Source of the DNA: Verrucomicrobiales bacterium
GTDB taxonomy: Bacteria; Verrucomicrobiota; Verrucomicrobiia; Limisphaerales; J093
Direction: 5' to 3'
Assembly (NCBI GenBank): GCA_024233215.1
Contig: JACKPW010000010.1
Coordinates: 62,001-126,000, forward strand
DNA length: 64,000 nucleotides
Below are positions 19,289 through 27,446 of this stretch, piece by piece. Position 1 is the first letter of the stretch. Each line of letters opens with the position of its first letter. Both the position numbers and the translations under genes were made by a program. Below the pieces are notes generated by a model. The model worked only from the letters and a program-made list of their open reading frames with translations, was not told where the DNA came from and did not search any database.

Positions 19289-21892
19289 ATGCCCGTTCGC
19301 ATTTACGAAATTGCCAAGGAAGTTGGCGTGGAAAGCAAGGTCGTCCTGGCCAAGGCGAAGGAACTCAACATCTCCAACGCCCGGGTCGCCTCCAGCAGCA
19401 TCGACAAGATCACGGCGGAATACCTGACCGACAAACTGCGGCAGGACTTTCCAGCGCCGGAACCCGAACCGGCCCCCGCGCCGGAATCGGGAGTCGAAAC
19501 GCTGCCTGCAGGAGAGGCCCCACCCGTGGAAGCCACCCCCGCTGCGGAGATCATTTCGGAGCCACCCCCGGTCGCCGAGCCGCTTCCTCCGGCCACAGAG
19601 CCGGCCACGATTGTGGAGGCCGCGCCCGAAGTACCGGAACATCCGGAGCCCGAACCGAATGCCGCGCCCGCCGGGATGGCGCTGGCAGCCGAAGTGTCCC
19701 CTCCGCCAGAGCCCGAACCGCCCGCCACCGAGGCCTCCCCAGCCTCCACCACGGTGCCGGTTGAAGAGGGAACCGCCGGCCCGCAACTCGAGGCGGTAGA
19801 AGTCCCCTCGCCGCCCGTGGAGGAACCCCCTCCCCCGAGCGCTGCGGAGCCCGCCCCTCCCCCCGAACCTCCCGAACCCAAGACCGGACAGTTGGTGGGA
19901 CGCATCGAGCTGGGGGATTGGGCTCTGCGAGGACGCCGCGAACGCGGCCGGGGCAAGAAGGAAGTCAAGGGACGCGACGGACGAGTCGACAAGCCGGGTC
20001 GCGCCGATTCCCAGACCACCCCCGGCCGGGTGGACACGCCCACGGCCCAGGCCGGTCCCAAGCTTCCCCCCATGCCACGTCCGGAGACTCTCACGGCCGG
20101 CGAGCTTACCATGAAGCCGCCGATCATCATCCGCGACCTGGCGGAACGGCTCAAACGAAAGCCCCATCAGATCATCGCCGATCTCATGGAGATGGGCGTT
20201 TTCGCCACGGTCAACCAGTCAATTGAGCCGGAAGTGGCCCAGCGGGTCTGTGTGAAGTACAAGATCCGGTTCAAGCTGGAGAAGCGGGAGAAGGGCGGCG
20301 CGCTGGTCAAGGATCGTCCCAAGAAGGTCAAGCTGGACGACGCCGACGACAAGCCGGAGGACCTGCGGCCGAGAGCGCCCGTGATCACGATCATGGGCCA
20401 CGTCGACCACGGCAAGACCACCCTGCTGGACGCGATCCGCAAGTCCAACGTGGTCGCCGGTGAGGCGGGGGGCATCACCCAGCACATCGGCGCCTACACC
20501 ATTCACTTTCCGCATCCCGAACGGCCGGACGACATTCTCAAAATCACGTTCATCGACACCCCGGGGCACGCGGCCTTCAGCGCGATGCGCGCCCGCGGAG
20601 CCAATGTCACCGACATCGTCATCCTGGTGGTGGCCGCCGAGGAAGGGGTGAAGCCCCAGACGCTGGAGGCCCTGGACCACGCCAAGGCGGCCGAGGTGCC
20701 GATCATCGTGGCAGTGAACAAGTGCGACCATCCGGCGGCCAACCCGATGCGCGTGCGACAGCAGTTGCAGGAACGCGGGTTGATGTCCGACGAATGGGGC
20801 GGTGACACAATCTTCGTCGATCTTTCGGCCGTCACCAAGGAAGGCGTCGACAAGCTGCTCGAGATGATCCTGCTGCAGGCCGAGATCCTCGAGCTGAAGG
20901 CGAACCCGAGCCGGCGGGCCCGCGGCAATGTCATCGAGTCCGGCATCGAACCGGGCGGGCCCACCGCCACGGTGCTGGTGCGCAAGGGCACCCTGCGGGC
21001 CGGCGACGTCATGGTTTGCGGGCCGCACTTTGGGCGCGTGCGCGCCCTGATCAACGAGGACGGGCAACGACTCAAGGAGGCGGCCCCCTCCGACGCCGTG
21101 AAGGTCCTCGGGTTGAACGGCGTGCCCGAGGCGGGTGCGGATTTCGATGTCGCGGAAAACGAGCGCCTCGCCCGCCAGATCTGTGAGGAGCGCCAGGAGG
21201 CCCTGCGCAAGGAGCAACTCTCCCGCCCCAAGGTCCCCACCAGCCTGCGCGACATCATGGACCAGCTCACCGGCGACACCGCCAAGGTGCTGAAGGTGTT
21301 CGTCAAGGCGGACACCCAGGGCTCGGTGGAGGCCATCGTCGATTCCCTCAACCAGATCGAGTCGGACAAGGTCTCGCTGGAAGTGATCTCCAGCGGTGTC
21401 GGCAACATCACGGAAACGGACGTCGCCCTGGCCTCGGCATCGAAGGCCATCATCCTGGGCTTTCACGCCAAGATCGACCACGCCGCCGCCGAGGCCGCCA
21501 AGCGTGAAGCCGTGGAAATCCGCCTTTACGCCATCATCTACGAACTGGTCGACGAGGTCCGCCTGGCAATGGCGGGTCTGCTCGATCCGTTGCTGCGGGA
21601 AGTCACGACCGGCACGGCCGAGGTGCGAAAGATTTTCGAGCTCTCAAAGGGTGGCAACGTGGCCGGTTGTGCCGTCACCAACGGACGGATCATTCGGGGC
21701 AAGGCCCGCGTCATCCGCCGGAAGAACCGCATCTACGAGGGCCTGGTCAACACACTCCGTCGTTACCAGGACGAGGTAAACGAGGTGCGCACCGGTATGG
21801 AGTGCGGCATCCGGCTCGAGGGATTCGACGATTTCCAGGAAGGCGACATCATCGAGAGCTACACCATCGAGAAGGAGCAGGCGCAACTCTAA
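19289..21892 (+). CDS. infB: Translation initiation factor IF-2
   Basis: 867 residues from ATG 19289 (MPVRIYEIAKEVGVESKVVLAKAKEL), the conserved IF2_N start. A long Pro/Glu/Ala-rich low-complexity segment (about 60-215) and a basic stretch follow, then the second N-domain (MKPPIIIRDLAERLKRKPHQIIADLMEMG), GTPase G1 GHVDHGKTTLLDAI at about 370, G3 DTPGH, G4 NKCD, and domains II-IV ending DDFQEGDIIESYTIEKEQ. It delivers fMet-tRNA to the 30S P site and promotes subunit joining. It lies in the conserved nusA-infB-rbfA-truB-ribF order. Confidence 0.97.
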   Translation: MPVRIYEIAKEVGVESKVVLAKAKELNISNARVASSSIDKITAEYLTDKLRQDFPAPEPEPAPAPESGVETLPAGEAPPVEATPAAEIISEPPPVAEPLPPATEPATIVEAAPEVPEHPEPEPNAAPAGMALAAEVSPPPEPEPPATEASPASTTVPVEEGTAGPQLEAVEVPSPPVEEPPPPSAAEPAPPPEPPEPKTGQLVGRIELGDWALRGRRERGRGKKEVKGRDGRVDKPGRADSQTTPGRVDTPTAQAGPKLPPMPRPETLTAGELTMKPPIIIRDLAERLKRKPHQIIADLMEMGVFATVNQSIEPEVAQRVCVKYKIRFKLEKREKGGALVKDRPKKVKLDDADDKPEDLRPRAPVITIMGHVDHGKTTLLDAIRKSNVVAGEAGGITQHIGAYTIHFPHPERPDDILKITFIDTPGHAAFSAMRARGANVTDIVILVVAAEEGVKPQTLEALDHAKAAEVPIIVAVNKCDHPAANPMRVRQQLQERGLMSDEWGGDTIFVDLSAVTKEGVDKLLEMILLQAEILELKANPSRRARGNVIESGIEPGGPTATVLVRKGTLRAGDVMVCGPHFGRVRALINEDGQRLKEAAPSDAVKVLGLNGVPEAGADFDVAENERLARQICEERQEALRKEQLSRPKVPTSLRDIMDQLTGDTAKVLKVFVKADTQGSVEAIVDSLNQIESDKVSLEVISSGVGNITETDVALASASKAIILGFHAKIDHAAAEAAKREAVEIRLYAIIYELVDEVRLAMAGLLDPLLREVTTGTAEVRKIFELSKGGNVAGCAVTNGRIIRGKARVIRRKNRIYEGLVNTLRRYQDEVNEVRTGMECGIRLEGFDDFQEGDIIESYTIEKEQAQL

Positions 21893-21922
21893 CCGCGACG
21901 CCGCGCCCTTCGGGGTGACGGC

Positions 21923-22321
21923 ATGGCCTGTCAGTGTCAGATGCAAGGACGACGACACGAGCGTGTCCGGGAGCTGCTCAAGCGCGAGCTGGGCATGATC
22001 CTTCAGCGCGAGTTGCCCGTGGCGGAAGCCGGCTTGGTGACCGTCAACGAGGTCCAGGTCTCCAGCGATCTGCGCAACGCCACCATCTTCGTCGGCTTCG
22101 TCGGGGACGAGGAGGCTCAGGAGCGCGGTTGGGCGTTGCTTCGCCAGCACAAACCGCACGTCCAGGATCTCCTCGGCCGCACCCTGGTGATGAAACACAC
22201 ACCCCGACTGCGATTCGTCCAGGACCACGCCATCGAGCGCGGGACCCGCGTGCTCCAGATCATCGAGGAACTGGAACATGAACAGCCCGCCGCGGACGGG
22301 GATGCGCCGGATCAGGACTGA
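21923..22321 (+). CDS. rbfA: 30S ribosome-binding factor A
   Basis: 132 residues, normal length. The KH-like fold is recognisable from RHERVRELLKRELGMILQREL, VNEVQVSSDLRNATIFVGF and TLVMKHTPRLRFVQDHAIERG. RbfA matures the 16S rRNA 5' end and acts during cold adaptation. The C-terminal tail is acidic. It follows infB by 30 bases, as usual. Confidence 0.94.
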   Translation: MACQCQMQGRRHERVRELLKRELGMILQRELPVAEAGLVTVNEVQVSSDLRNATIFVGFVGDEEAQERGWALLRQHKPHVQDLLGRTLVMKHTPRLRFVQDHAIERGTRVLQIIEELEHEQPAADGDAPDQD

Positions 22322-22373
22322 ACCCACAGCGGTTGCCGTCCTTCCAAGCTCCCCGAAAGGTGTCGCCCCGACC

Positions 22374-23357
22374 ATGAGTTCATCCTTGCGCATCATCCGG
22401 CAGGTGTTGGCCGCCCTGGAAACCCCGCGAAACGTCTGCATCGTCGGGCATGTCCGGCCAGATGGGGATTGCATCGGCTCGCAGCTTGCACTCGCCCACG
22501 CCCTGAAGCGCGCGGGCAAACGGGTCACGGTTTGGAACGCCGACCCCATCCCCGCCAAACTCGCTTTCCTCGACCCGGACGGCCTCCTGCAACGGCCGGC
22601 CCGGCGCCGCCGCTTCGATTGTGTCATCGCCACCGATGCCGCCAACCCCGAGCGCCTGGGGGAAACCGGGGCCTGCATTGGAAGTCGCCGGCAGTTGATC
22701 AACATCGATCACCACCAAAGCAACACCCGCTACGGCGATGTCAACTGGGTGGAACCGGCCTCCCCTTCAACGGGCGAACTGATCCACCAGCTATGCCGCC
22801 GGGCGGGCTGGGCGATCACGCCGCTCATGGCGGACCTGCTCTTCACCGCCGTCTCCACGGACACGGGATCGTTCCAATATGACTCCGTCCGACCCGGGAC
22901 GTTCACGACGGCGGCGGACCTGGTCCGTGGGGGCGTCCGCGTGGGTGAGCTTTGCCGCCGCCTATATCAGTCACAGAGCCGCGCCCGGGTGGAGTTGTTG
23001 CGGCATGTGTATCAGTCGTTCAAGCTGAGCCCCGACGGCTGCCTCGCCTGGTTCTGGCTGCGCCCCCGGGATCTTGCCCGAGCGGGGGCGGACCGGTCGG
23101 ACACGGACGGGTTGATCGACCACATCCGGTCCATCGACACCGTGGTGGCCGCGTGCGTCTTTGAGGAACTCGAGGATGGCCGGGTGCGGGTCAGCCTGCG
23201 ATCCAAGAGCCGGTCGGTGGATGTCAACCGCGTGGCCGCACGATTCGGGGGTGGGGGTCATCCCGCTGCCGCCGGGGCCCGGCTTTCGGGTCCGCCCGCG
23301 TCGGCTCAACGCCGCGTCTTGAGTGCCTTGCGCGAGGCGCTAGAATGCCCTTTCTGA
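22374..23357 (+). CDS. DHH/DHHA1 phosphoesterase (NrnA-like)
   Basis: 327 residues from ATG 22374. The DHH domain carries VGHVRPDGDCIGSQLAL (motif I, D-x-D), VIATDAAN (motif II), INIDHHQSNTRYGDVNW (the D-H-H motif, metal ligands) and STDTGSFQY; the DHHA1 domain ends with RFGGGGHPAAAGARL. NrnA-type enzymes degrade short oligoribonucleotides and dephosphorylate pAp. It sits between rbfA and truB, a common place for this family, and overlaps the truB start. Confidence 0.9.
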   Translation: MSSSLRIIRQVLAALETPRNVCIVGHVRPDGDCIGSQLALAHALKRAGKRVTVWNADPIPAKLAFLDPDGLLQRPARRRRFDCVIATDAANPERLGETGACIGSRRQLINIDHHQSNTRYGDVNWVEPASPSTGELIHQLCRRAGWAITPLMADLLFTAVSTDTGSFQYDSVRPGTFTTAADLVRGGVRVGELCRRLYQSQSRARVELLRHVYQSFKLSPDGCLAWFWLRPRDLARAGADRSDTDGLIDHIRSIDTVVAACVFEELEDGRVRVSLRSKSRSVDVNRVAARFGGGGHPAAAGARLSGPPASAQRRVLSALREALECPF

Positions 23358-24094
23358 TGTCGATGCCAGTATTCGATCCATTTGACGGTGCCCTGCTGAT
23401 TGACAAACCGGCGGGGCTGACTTCCCACGACGTGGTGGACCGCGTGCGCCGCCATCTCAAGCTCAAGAAGGTGGGCCATTGCGGCACGCTGGACCCGAAC
23501 GCGACGGGGTTGCTCGTCCTGGTGCTGGGGAAGGCCACCAAGCTGTCGGAGAAACTGATGGGCGCGGACAAGGCGTACGAGGGCACGATCAAGTTCGGTG
23601 AAACCACGAACAGTTACGACGCCGACGGCGAACTGGTGAAGTCGTTGCCCGTGCCACCGATGACGCTGGCGGAGATCAACGACGCCGCCGGCGAGTTCGT
23701 CGGGGACCAGATGCAGGCGCCGCCCATGGTCTCGGCCGCCAAAGTGGGCGGAGTGCCGCTCTACAAGCTCGCCCGCAAGGGGGTCGAGGTGGAACGCAAG
23801 GCCCGGTTGATCCACGTCTACCACTTCACCTTCACCGCGTATGAGGCACCGGTGGCCACCTTCGGGATCGCCTGCACCAAGGGTACCTACGTCCGCAGCC
23901 TGGCCCATGAACTCGGCGAAAAACTTGGCTGTGGCGCGCACCTCGCCACGCTGCGCCGCACCGAGATCGGGCAGTTGAACGTGGCCCGCGCCACCCCGTT
24001 GGCCGACCTGCTCCAGCTGGGGAACCTCGAAATCCAGCAGCGGGTCATCCCCCTGCTCAAGCTCGTCCAATTCGACGCCGCCACCACCCGCTGA
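23345..24094 (+). CDS. truB: tRNA pseudouridine-55 synthase
   Basis: 249 residues from ATG 23345; ATG 23357 or 23363 are alternative starts, and all lie within or at the edge of the preceding gene. DGALLIDKPAGLTSHDVVDRVRR, GHCGTLDPNATGLLVLVLGKATKLSE with catalytic Asp in the GTLDP motif, and YVRSLAHELGEKLGCGAHLATLRRT are the TruB signature. It makes pseudouridine 55 in the tRNA T-loop. The PUA-like C-terminus of the long form is absent, as in shorter bacterial TruB. Confidence 0.95.
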   Translation: MPFLMSMPVFDPFDGALLIDKPAGLTSHDVVDRVRRHLKLKKVGHCGTLDPNATGLLVLVLGKATKLSEKLMGADKAYEGTIKFGETTNSYDADGELVKSLPVPPMTLAEINDAAGEFVGDQMQAPPMVSAAKVGGVPLYKLARKGVEVERKARLIHVYHFTFTAYEAPVATFGIACTKGTYVRSLAHELGEKLGCGAHLATLRRTEIGQLNVARATPLADLLQLGNLEIQQRVIPLLKLVQFDAATTR

Positions 24095-24111
24095 CCGGCC
24101 GCCCCGTCGTC

Positions 24112-25050
24112 ATGGAAATCTTCGCCGCGCCGCAGGAATTCGCCGGTCGCTGCCGGCCGGTGAGCCTCGCCATCGGCGTGTTCGACGGCGTTCATGTCGG
24201 CCATCAGGAACTGATCCGGGCGATGGTGAAGCGCGCGGAGGCGGAAGGGGCCCTCCCGCTGGTGATGACCTTCGACCCCCACCCCAAGGCAGTGGTGCGG
24301 CCGGAAAGCACCCCGCCGGCACTGCAGCGCCTGGATCAGCGGCTTCAGGCCATTTCCAACCTGGGGGTGCAGGCCAGTTGGGTGGTGCCGTTCGACCAGC
24401 CCTTCAGCCAGCAAACCGGCGAGGAGTTCGCGGTGTCCCTTCGGAGACTGTTCCCGGAACTCCGCTGCGTCCATGTCGGCAGTCGCTTCACGTTCGGCCA
24501 TCGCCGCTCGGGAAACGTCGCCTTGTTGCAGGAGATCGGAGCCCGCCTCGGTTACGCGGTGGAACCGGTTGAACCCGTGGTGTGCGACGGCGCAGTGGTC
24601 AGCAGCACCCGCATTCGATCGCTGCTAAAAGCCGGGGAGTTCGGGGCCGCGGCTGGCCTTCTGGGCCGGCCGTGGATCCTGAAAGGGACCGTGGAACGTG
24701 GCGAAGGCCTGGGCCGGAGGATCGGCGTGCCCACCGCCAACGTCGCAGCCGGCGGGATGGTCCTGCCACCGCTCGGCGTCTACGCCGCCTGGGCGGCGTG
24801 GGAGGACCATCGCGTGCCGGCTGCCGTCAACATAGGCCGCCGTCCCACCGTTGCCGGGGCCGAGGCACCGGTCCGCGTGGAGGCCCATCTCGTTGGGATC
24901 GAAGCCGACCTCTACGGACGCCCCCTCGAACTCGAGTTCCTGCGGCAACTGCGTCCCGAACAGCGCTTCGAATCACTCGCAGCTCTGACCTCCCAGATCC
25001 AGCGGGACATCCAGGCCACCCGCACCGTCTGCGACCGGATCGCCTCCTGA
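24112..25050 (+). CDS. ribF: Bifunctional riboflavin kinase/FMN adenylyltransferase
   Basis: 312 residues. N-terminal nucleotidyltransferase: GVFDGVHVGHQELIRAMV (H-x-G-H-like motif), VMTFDPHPKAVV, and SSTRIRSLLKAGEF; C-terminal flavokinase: LKGTVERGEGLGRRIGVPTANVA and NIGRRPTV. It phosphorylates riboflavin to FMN and adenylates it to FAD. It ends the nusA-infB-rbfA-truB-ribF cluster. Confidence 0.96.
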   Translation: MEIFAAPQEFAGRCRPVSLAIGVFDGVHVGHQELIRAMVKRAEAEGALPLVMTFDPHPKAVVRPESTPPALQRLDQRLQAISNLGVQASWVVPFDQPFSQQTGEEFAVSLRRLFPELRCVHVGSRFTFGHRRSGNVALLQEIGARLGYAVEPVEPVVCDGAVVSSTRIRSLLKAGEFGAAAGLLGRPWILKGTVERGEGLGRRIGVPTANVAAGGMVLPPLGVYAAWAAWEDHRVPAAVNIGRRPTVAGAEAPVRVEAHLVGIEADLYGRPLELEFLRQLRPEQRFESLAALTSQIQRDIQATRTVCDRIAS

Positions 25051-25087
25051 TGTCGTCGTGTCACGGGGCCAGGGACCCATCCCCCCC

Positions 25088-25351
25088 TCAACGGGTCACC
25101 GTCCGGCTGGCTCGTCGGCAGGCTGCGAAGGAGAGAAGGGAAAGCGACAGGATCCAGTCGAAGGCAGCGGGTTCCGGCACCAGGCGAACTGAGACGGTGA
25201 AGTCGGTTGCCCTGCCGATAGAACTGGAAGCCGAGCCGCCGCTGGCACTCGCTTCGATCCAACTCCGTAGTTCCAGACTCTCCCCGGGAGACAAGTCGCA
25301 CAGATAAAACGAGCAAGCAGCGGGGGAGATTGGCCTGGTCAGAAATTGACG
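25088..25351 (-). pseudogene. Remnant of a PEP-CTERM protein gene
   Basis: The minus-strand frame that directly follows the cyclase stop codon (no ATG in frame) reads FYLCDLSPGESLELRSW and ends VRLVPEPAAFDWILSLSLLS then CRRASR. V-P-E-P, a hydrophobic segment and a basic end are the PEP-CTERM sorting signal used by exosortase systems. About 85 residues remain; the N-terminal part is missing. It lies in the only 301-bp gap between ribF and the cyclase gene. Confidence 0.55.
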
Positions 25352-26941
25352 TCAGGCACCGCCCAATTTGCCGAGGAGATAGGTGGGCATCTGGCCCTTG
25401 CCCTTGATGGCGATGCGGCCACGCGGCACCAGAGGATAGCGATTGCCCAGCAGTCGGGCGGTCGTTTCGCTGAGCTGGATGGTACCCGGTTCGCCCTGCG
25501 ATTCCATCCGGCTGGCGATGTTGACCGTGTCGCCCCAGAGATCGTAACTGAACTTGTGGCGGCCAATGATGCCCGCGATTACGGGGCCGGTGTTCAAGCC
25601 GATTCGCATCTGGAGCGTGGCGCCATGCCGCTGGTTCAGTTCCTGCAGGGCTTGCAGCATGCCGATGGCCATTGCCGCGGCGGCTTCCGCGTGGTCTTTG
25701 CGTGGTTCGGGCAGTCCTGCCACCGCCATGTAGGCGTCCCCGATGGTCTTGATCTTCTCCAGGCCATGACAGGCCGCCAGATCGTCAAACACACTGAAAC
25801 TCTCATTCAGGAAGGCAACGACCTCTCCCGGCGCGTGAACGGACGAGAAAGCCGTGAACCCGACAAGGTCACCGAACAGCACGGTGACCTCCGGAAAGCT
25901 GTCCACAATAAGGGTCTCGCCATGCTTGAGACGTTCGGCGGTGGGTTTCGGGAGGACGTTCAGCAACAGGCTGTCGGACCGGGCCCGCTCGGCCTCGATC
26001 TGCCGCAGGTAACCCTGCTCCGCATCCCGCAGTCGCTTCTTTTCCAATGCGGCGCTGAGGCGGGCCCGCAACAGCGCGGGTTCCACCGGTTTGGTCAGGT
26101 AATCTTCGGCCCCCAGCGAGATGCAGCGGGCGATCCCCTCGGTGGCGTCCAAGGCCGAGACGATCACTACGGGAATGTCGCGAAACGCGGGATCCGATTT
26201 CAACCGGGTCAACACCTCCACGCCGTCCAGCCCCGGCATGAGCATGTCCAGCAGCACCACGTCCGCCGGGGCCTCACTCAACAGGGTGAACAGACGTGAG
26301 CCGTCCTCGCAAGGGACGGGCTGGCAGCCAAGACGGATCAACCGCCGGCACAACAGGTCGCGGTTGACCGGATCATCATCCGTGACCAGCACCCGGGCCG
26401 GCCCCGGGTGCCCGGAGGAGGAGGTCGCGCCCTCGTTTCGAACCCCCCCGGCTTCGGTGGACTCCGTATCCCCGCGGCGGCGGCCCGGCATGATCCGGAC
26501 CCGCCCTTCCGAGAGCGCCAACAAATGGGCTTCCATGAGGCGCAGCCATTCGGCGGCGGCGTTGCGGATCCGTTCGAGATCCGGTCGGAACACCGCCAGG
26601 TCCAGCTCCTCACACCGCTCCAGCAGCAGTTCGGCGTAGCCGATCACCTGATGCACCGGGGTGCGCAGCTCGTGATGCATCTTCCGCCAGTCCGAGTTGG
26701 CGGGACGCGGCGAACCGTCACCCAGATGCTCATTGATCAGCGCGAGCAATTGGCGTCCGCCGGCCCGGATCCGCTCCAGGTCCTGCCGGGCGGATTCCGC
26801 CAACCGATCCCCCGCGTCCTCCAGGATAATCTCGCTGTAGCCGATGATATGATTCACCGGCGTGCGCAGTTCATGGCGCAACCGGGAGAGGTTTACCCCC
26901 TCGGAGGACGCCCTCCCGGGGTCTGGCAACGGGTCGTTCAT
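25352..26941 (-). CDS. Adenylate cyclase with REC domain and two histidine-kinase dimerisation-like segments
   Basis: 529 residues. Two HisKA-like helical hairpins come first, each with an H-E-L-R-T-P box: LRHELRTPVNHIIGYSEIIL (about 20-70) and MHHELRTPVHQVIGYAELLL (about 88-140). No HATPase domain follows. A REC domain (VLVTDDDPVNRDLL, VVLLDMLMPGLDGVEVL with the acceptor Asp, VSALD, YLTKPVEP) spans about 183-300, then a coiled-coil linker, then a class III cyclase (VTVLFGDLVGFTAFSS, KIKTIGDAYMAVAG, YDLWGDTVNIASRM). The Lys before TIGD and the Asp in YDLWGD are the ATP-specifying pair, so cAMP is the likely product. It is downstream of a hybrid kinase and a response regulator on the same strand. 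Confidence 0.85.
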   Translation of the reverse strand: MNDPLPDPGRASSEGVNLSRLRHELRTPVNHIIGYSEIILEDAGDRLAESARQDLERIRAGGRQLLALINEHLGDGSPRPANSDWRKMHHELRTPVHQVIGYAELLLERCEELDLAVFRPDLERIRNAAAEWLRLMEAHLLALSEGRVRIMPGRRRGDTESTEAGGVRNEGATSSSGHPGPARVLVTDDDPVNRDLLCRRLIRLGCQPVPCEDGSRLFTLLSEAPADVVLLDMLMPGLDGVEVLTRLKSDPAFRDIPVVIVSALDATEGIARCISLGAEDYLTKPVEPALLRARLSAALEKKRLRDAEQGYLRQIEAERARSDSLLLNVLPKPTAERLKHGETLIVDSFPEVTVLFGDLVGFTAFSSVHAPGEVVAFLNESFSVFDDLAACHGLEKIKTIGDAYMAVAGLPEPRKDHAEAAAAMAIGMLQALQELNQRHGATLQMRIGLNTGPVIAGIIGRHKFSYDLWGDTVNIASRMESQGEPGTIQLSETTARLLGNRYPLVPRGRIAIKGKGQMPTYLLGKLGGA

Positions 26942-27000
26942 GGAAAGCCCGCTTTCGTGGTCGCGCAGGCAATCGGGCCTGGAACCGGTTCGGCCGCTCG

Positions 27001-27058
27001 GGGGTCAGTCCTCACGATTGGCGGAAGGAGCGCCGTCAACAGCTGCAGGACTGCCTCC
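27001..27058. repeat. Imperfect inverted repeat between cyclase and response regulator
   Basis: GGGGTCAGTCCT (27001-27012) pairs with AGGACTGCCTCC (27047-27058) at 10 of 12 positions. The first arm shares GGGGTCAGTCC with the perfect palindrome at 10201-10247, so both are probably copies of one family. Confidence 0.45.
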
Positions 27059-27068
27059 GACGATGGGT

Positions 27069-27446
27069 TCATTCGGTGGCGGGGCGGCCCAGCAACGCCT
27101 CCATCTTGGCCAGCAACCGGGACAGTTCCACCGGTTTGGTGTCGTAATCGTCACAACCCGCCGCGAGCGCCTGCTGTTCGTCCGCCGCCATGGCATGGGC
27201 GGTCAGGGCAATCACCGGGATCGATCCCAAGTCCCCATCCGCCTTCAGCCGACGCGTGGCCTCCCAGCCATCGAGCACGGGCAGGCTCATGTCCATGAGG
27301 ATGAGGTCGGGCCGCTCCTGACCGGCCAGGTCCAGACCCTCCTGACCGTCATGGGCGCAGATCACTTCATACCCGCGACGCTGCAACCGGCGGCTGAGCA
27401 TGTCGCGGTTCATCTCGTTGTCTTCAACCAGCAGTATCTTCGTCAT
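27069..27446 (-). CDS. Single-domain response regulator
   Basis: 125 residues from ATG 27446. A lone REC domain: ILLVEDNEMNRDMLSRRL (acidic pocket), DLILMDMSLPVLDGW (phospho-acceptor Asp), VIALTAHAM and DDYDTKPVEL with the conserved Lys. Its start overlaps the 3' end of the hybrid kinase gene by 23 bases, so it is probably translated together with it and could shuttle phosphate from the kinase to the cyclase's REC domain or elsewhere. Confidence 0.9.
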   Translation of the reverse strand: MTKILLVEDNEMNRDMLSRRLQRRGYEVICAHDGQEGLDLAGQERPDLILMDMSLPVLDGWEATRRLKADGDLGSIPVIALTAHAMAADEQQALAAGCDDYDTKPVELSRLLAKMEALLGRPATE

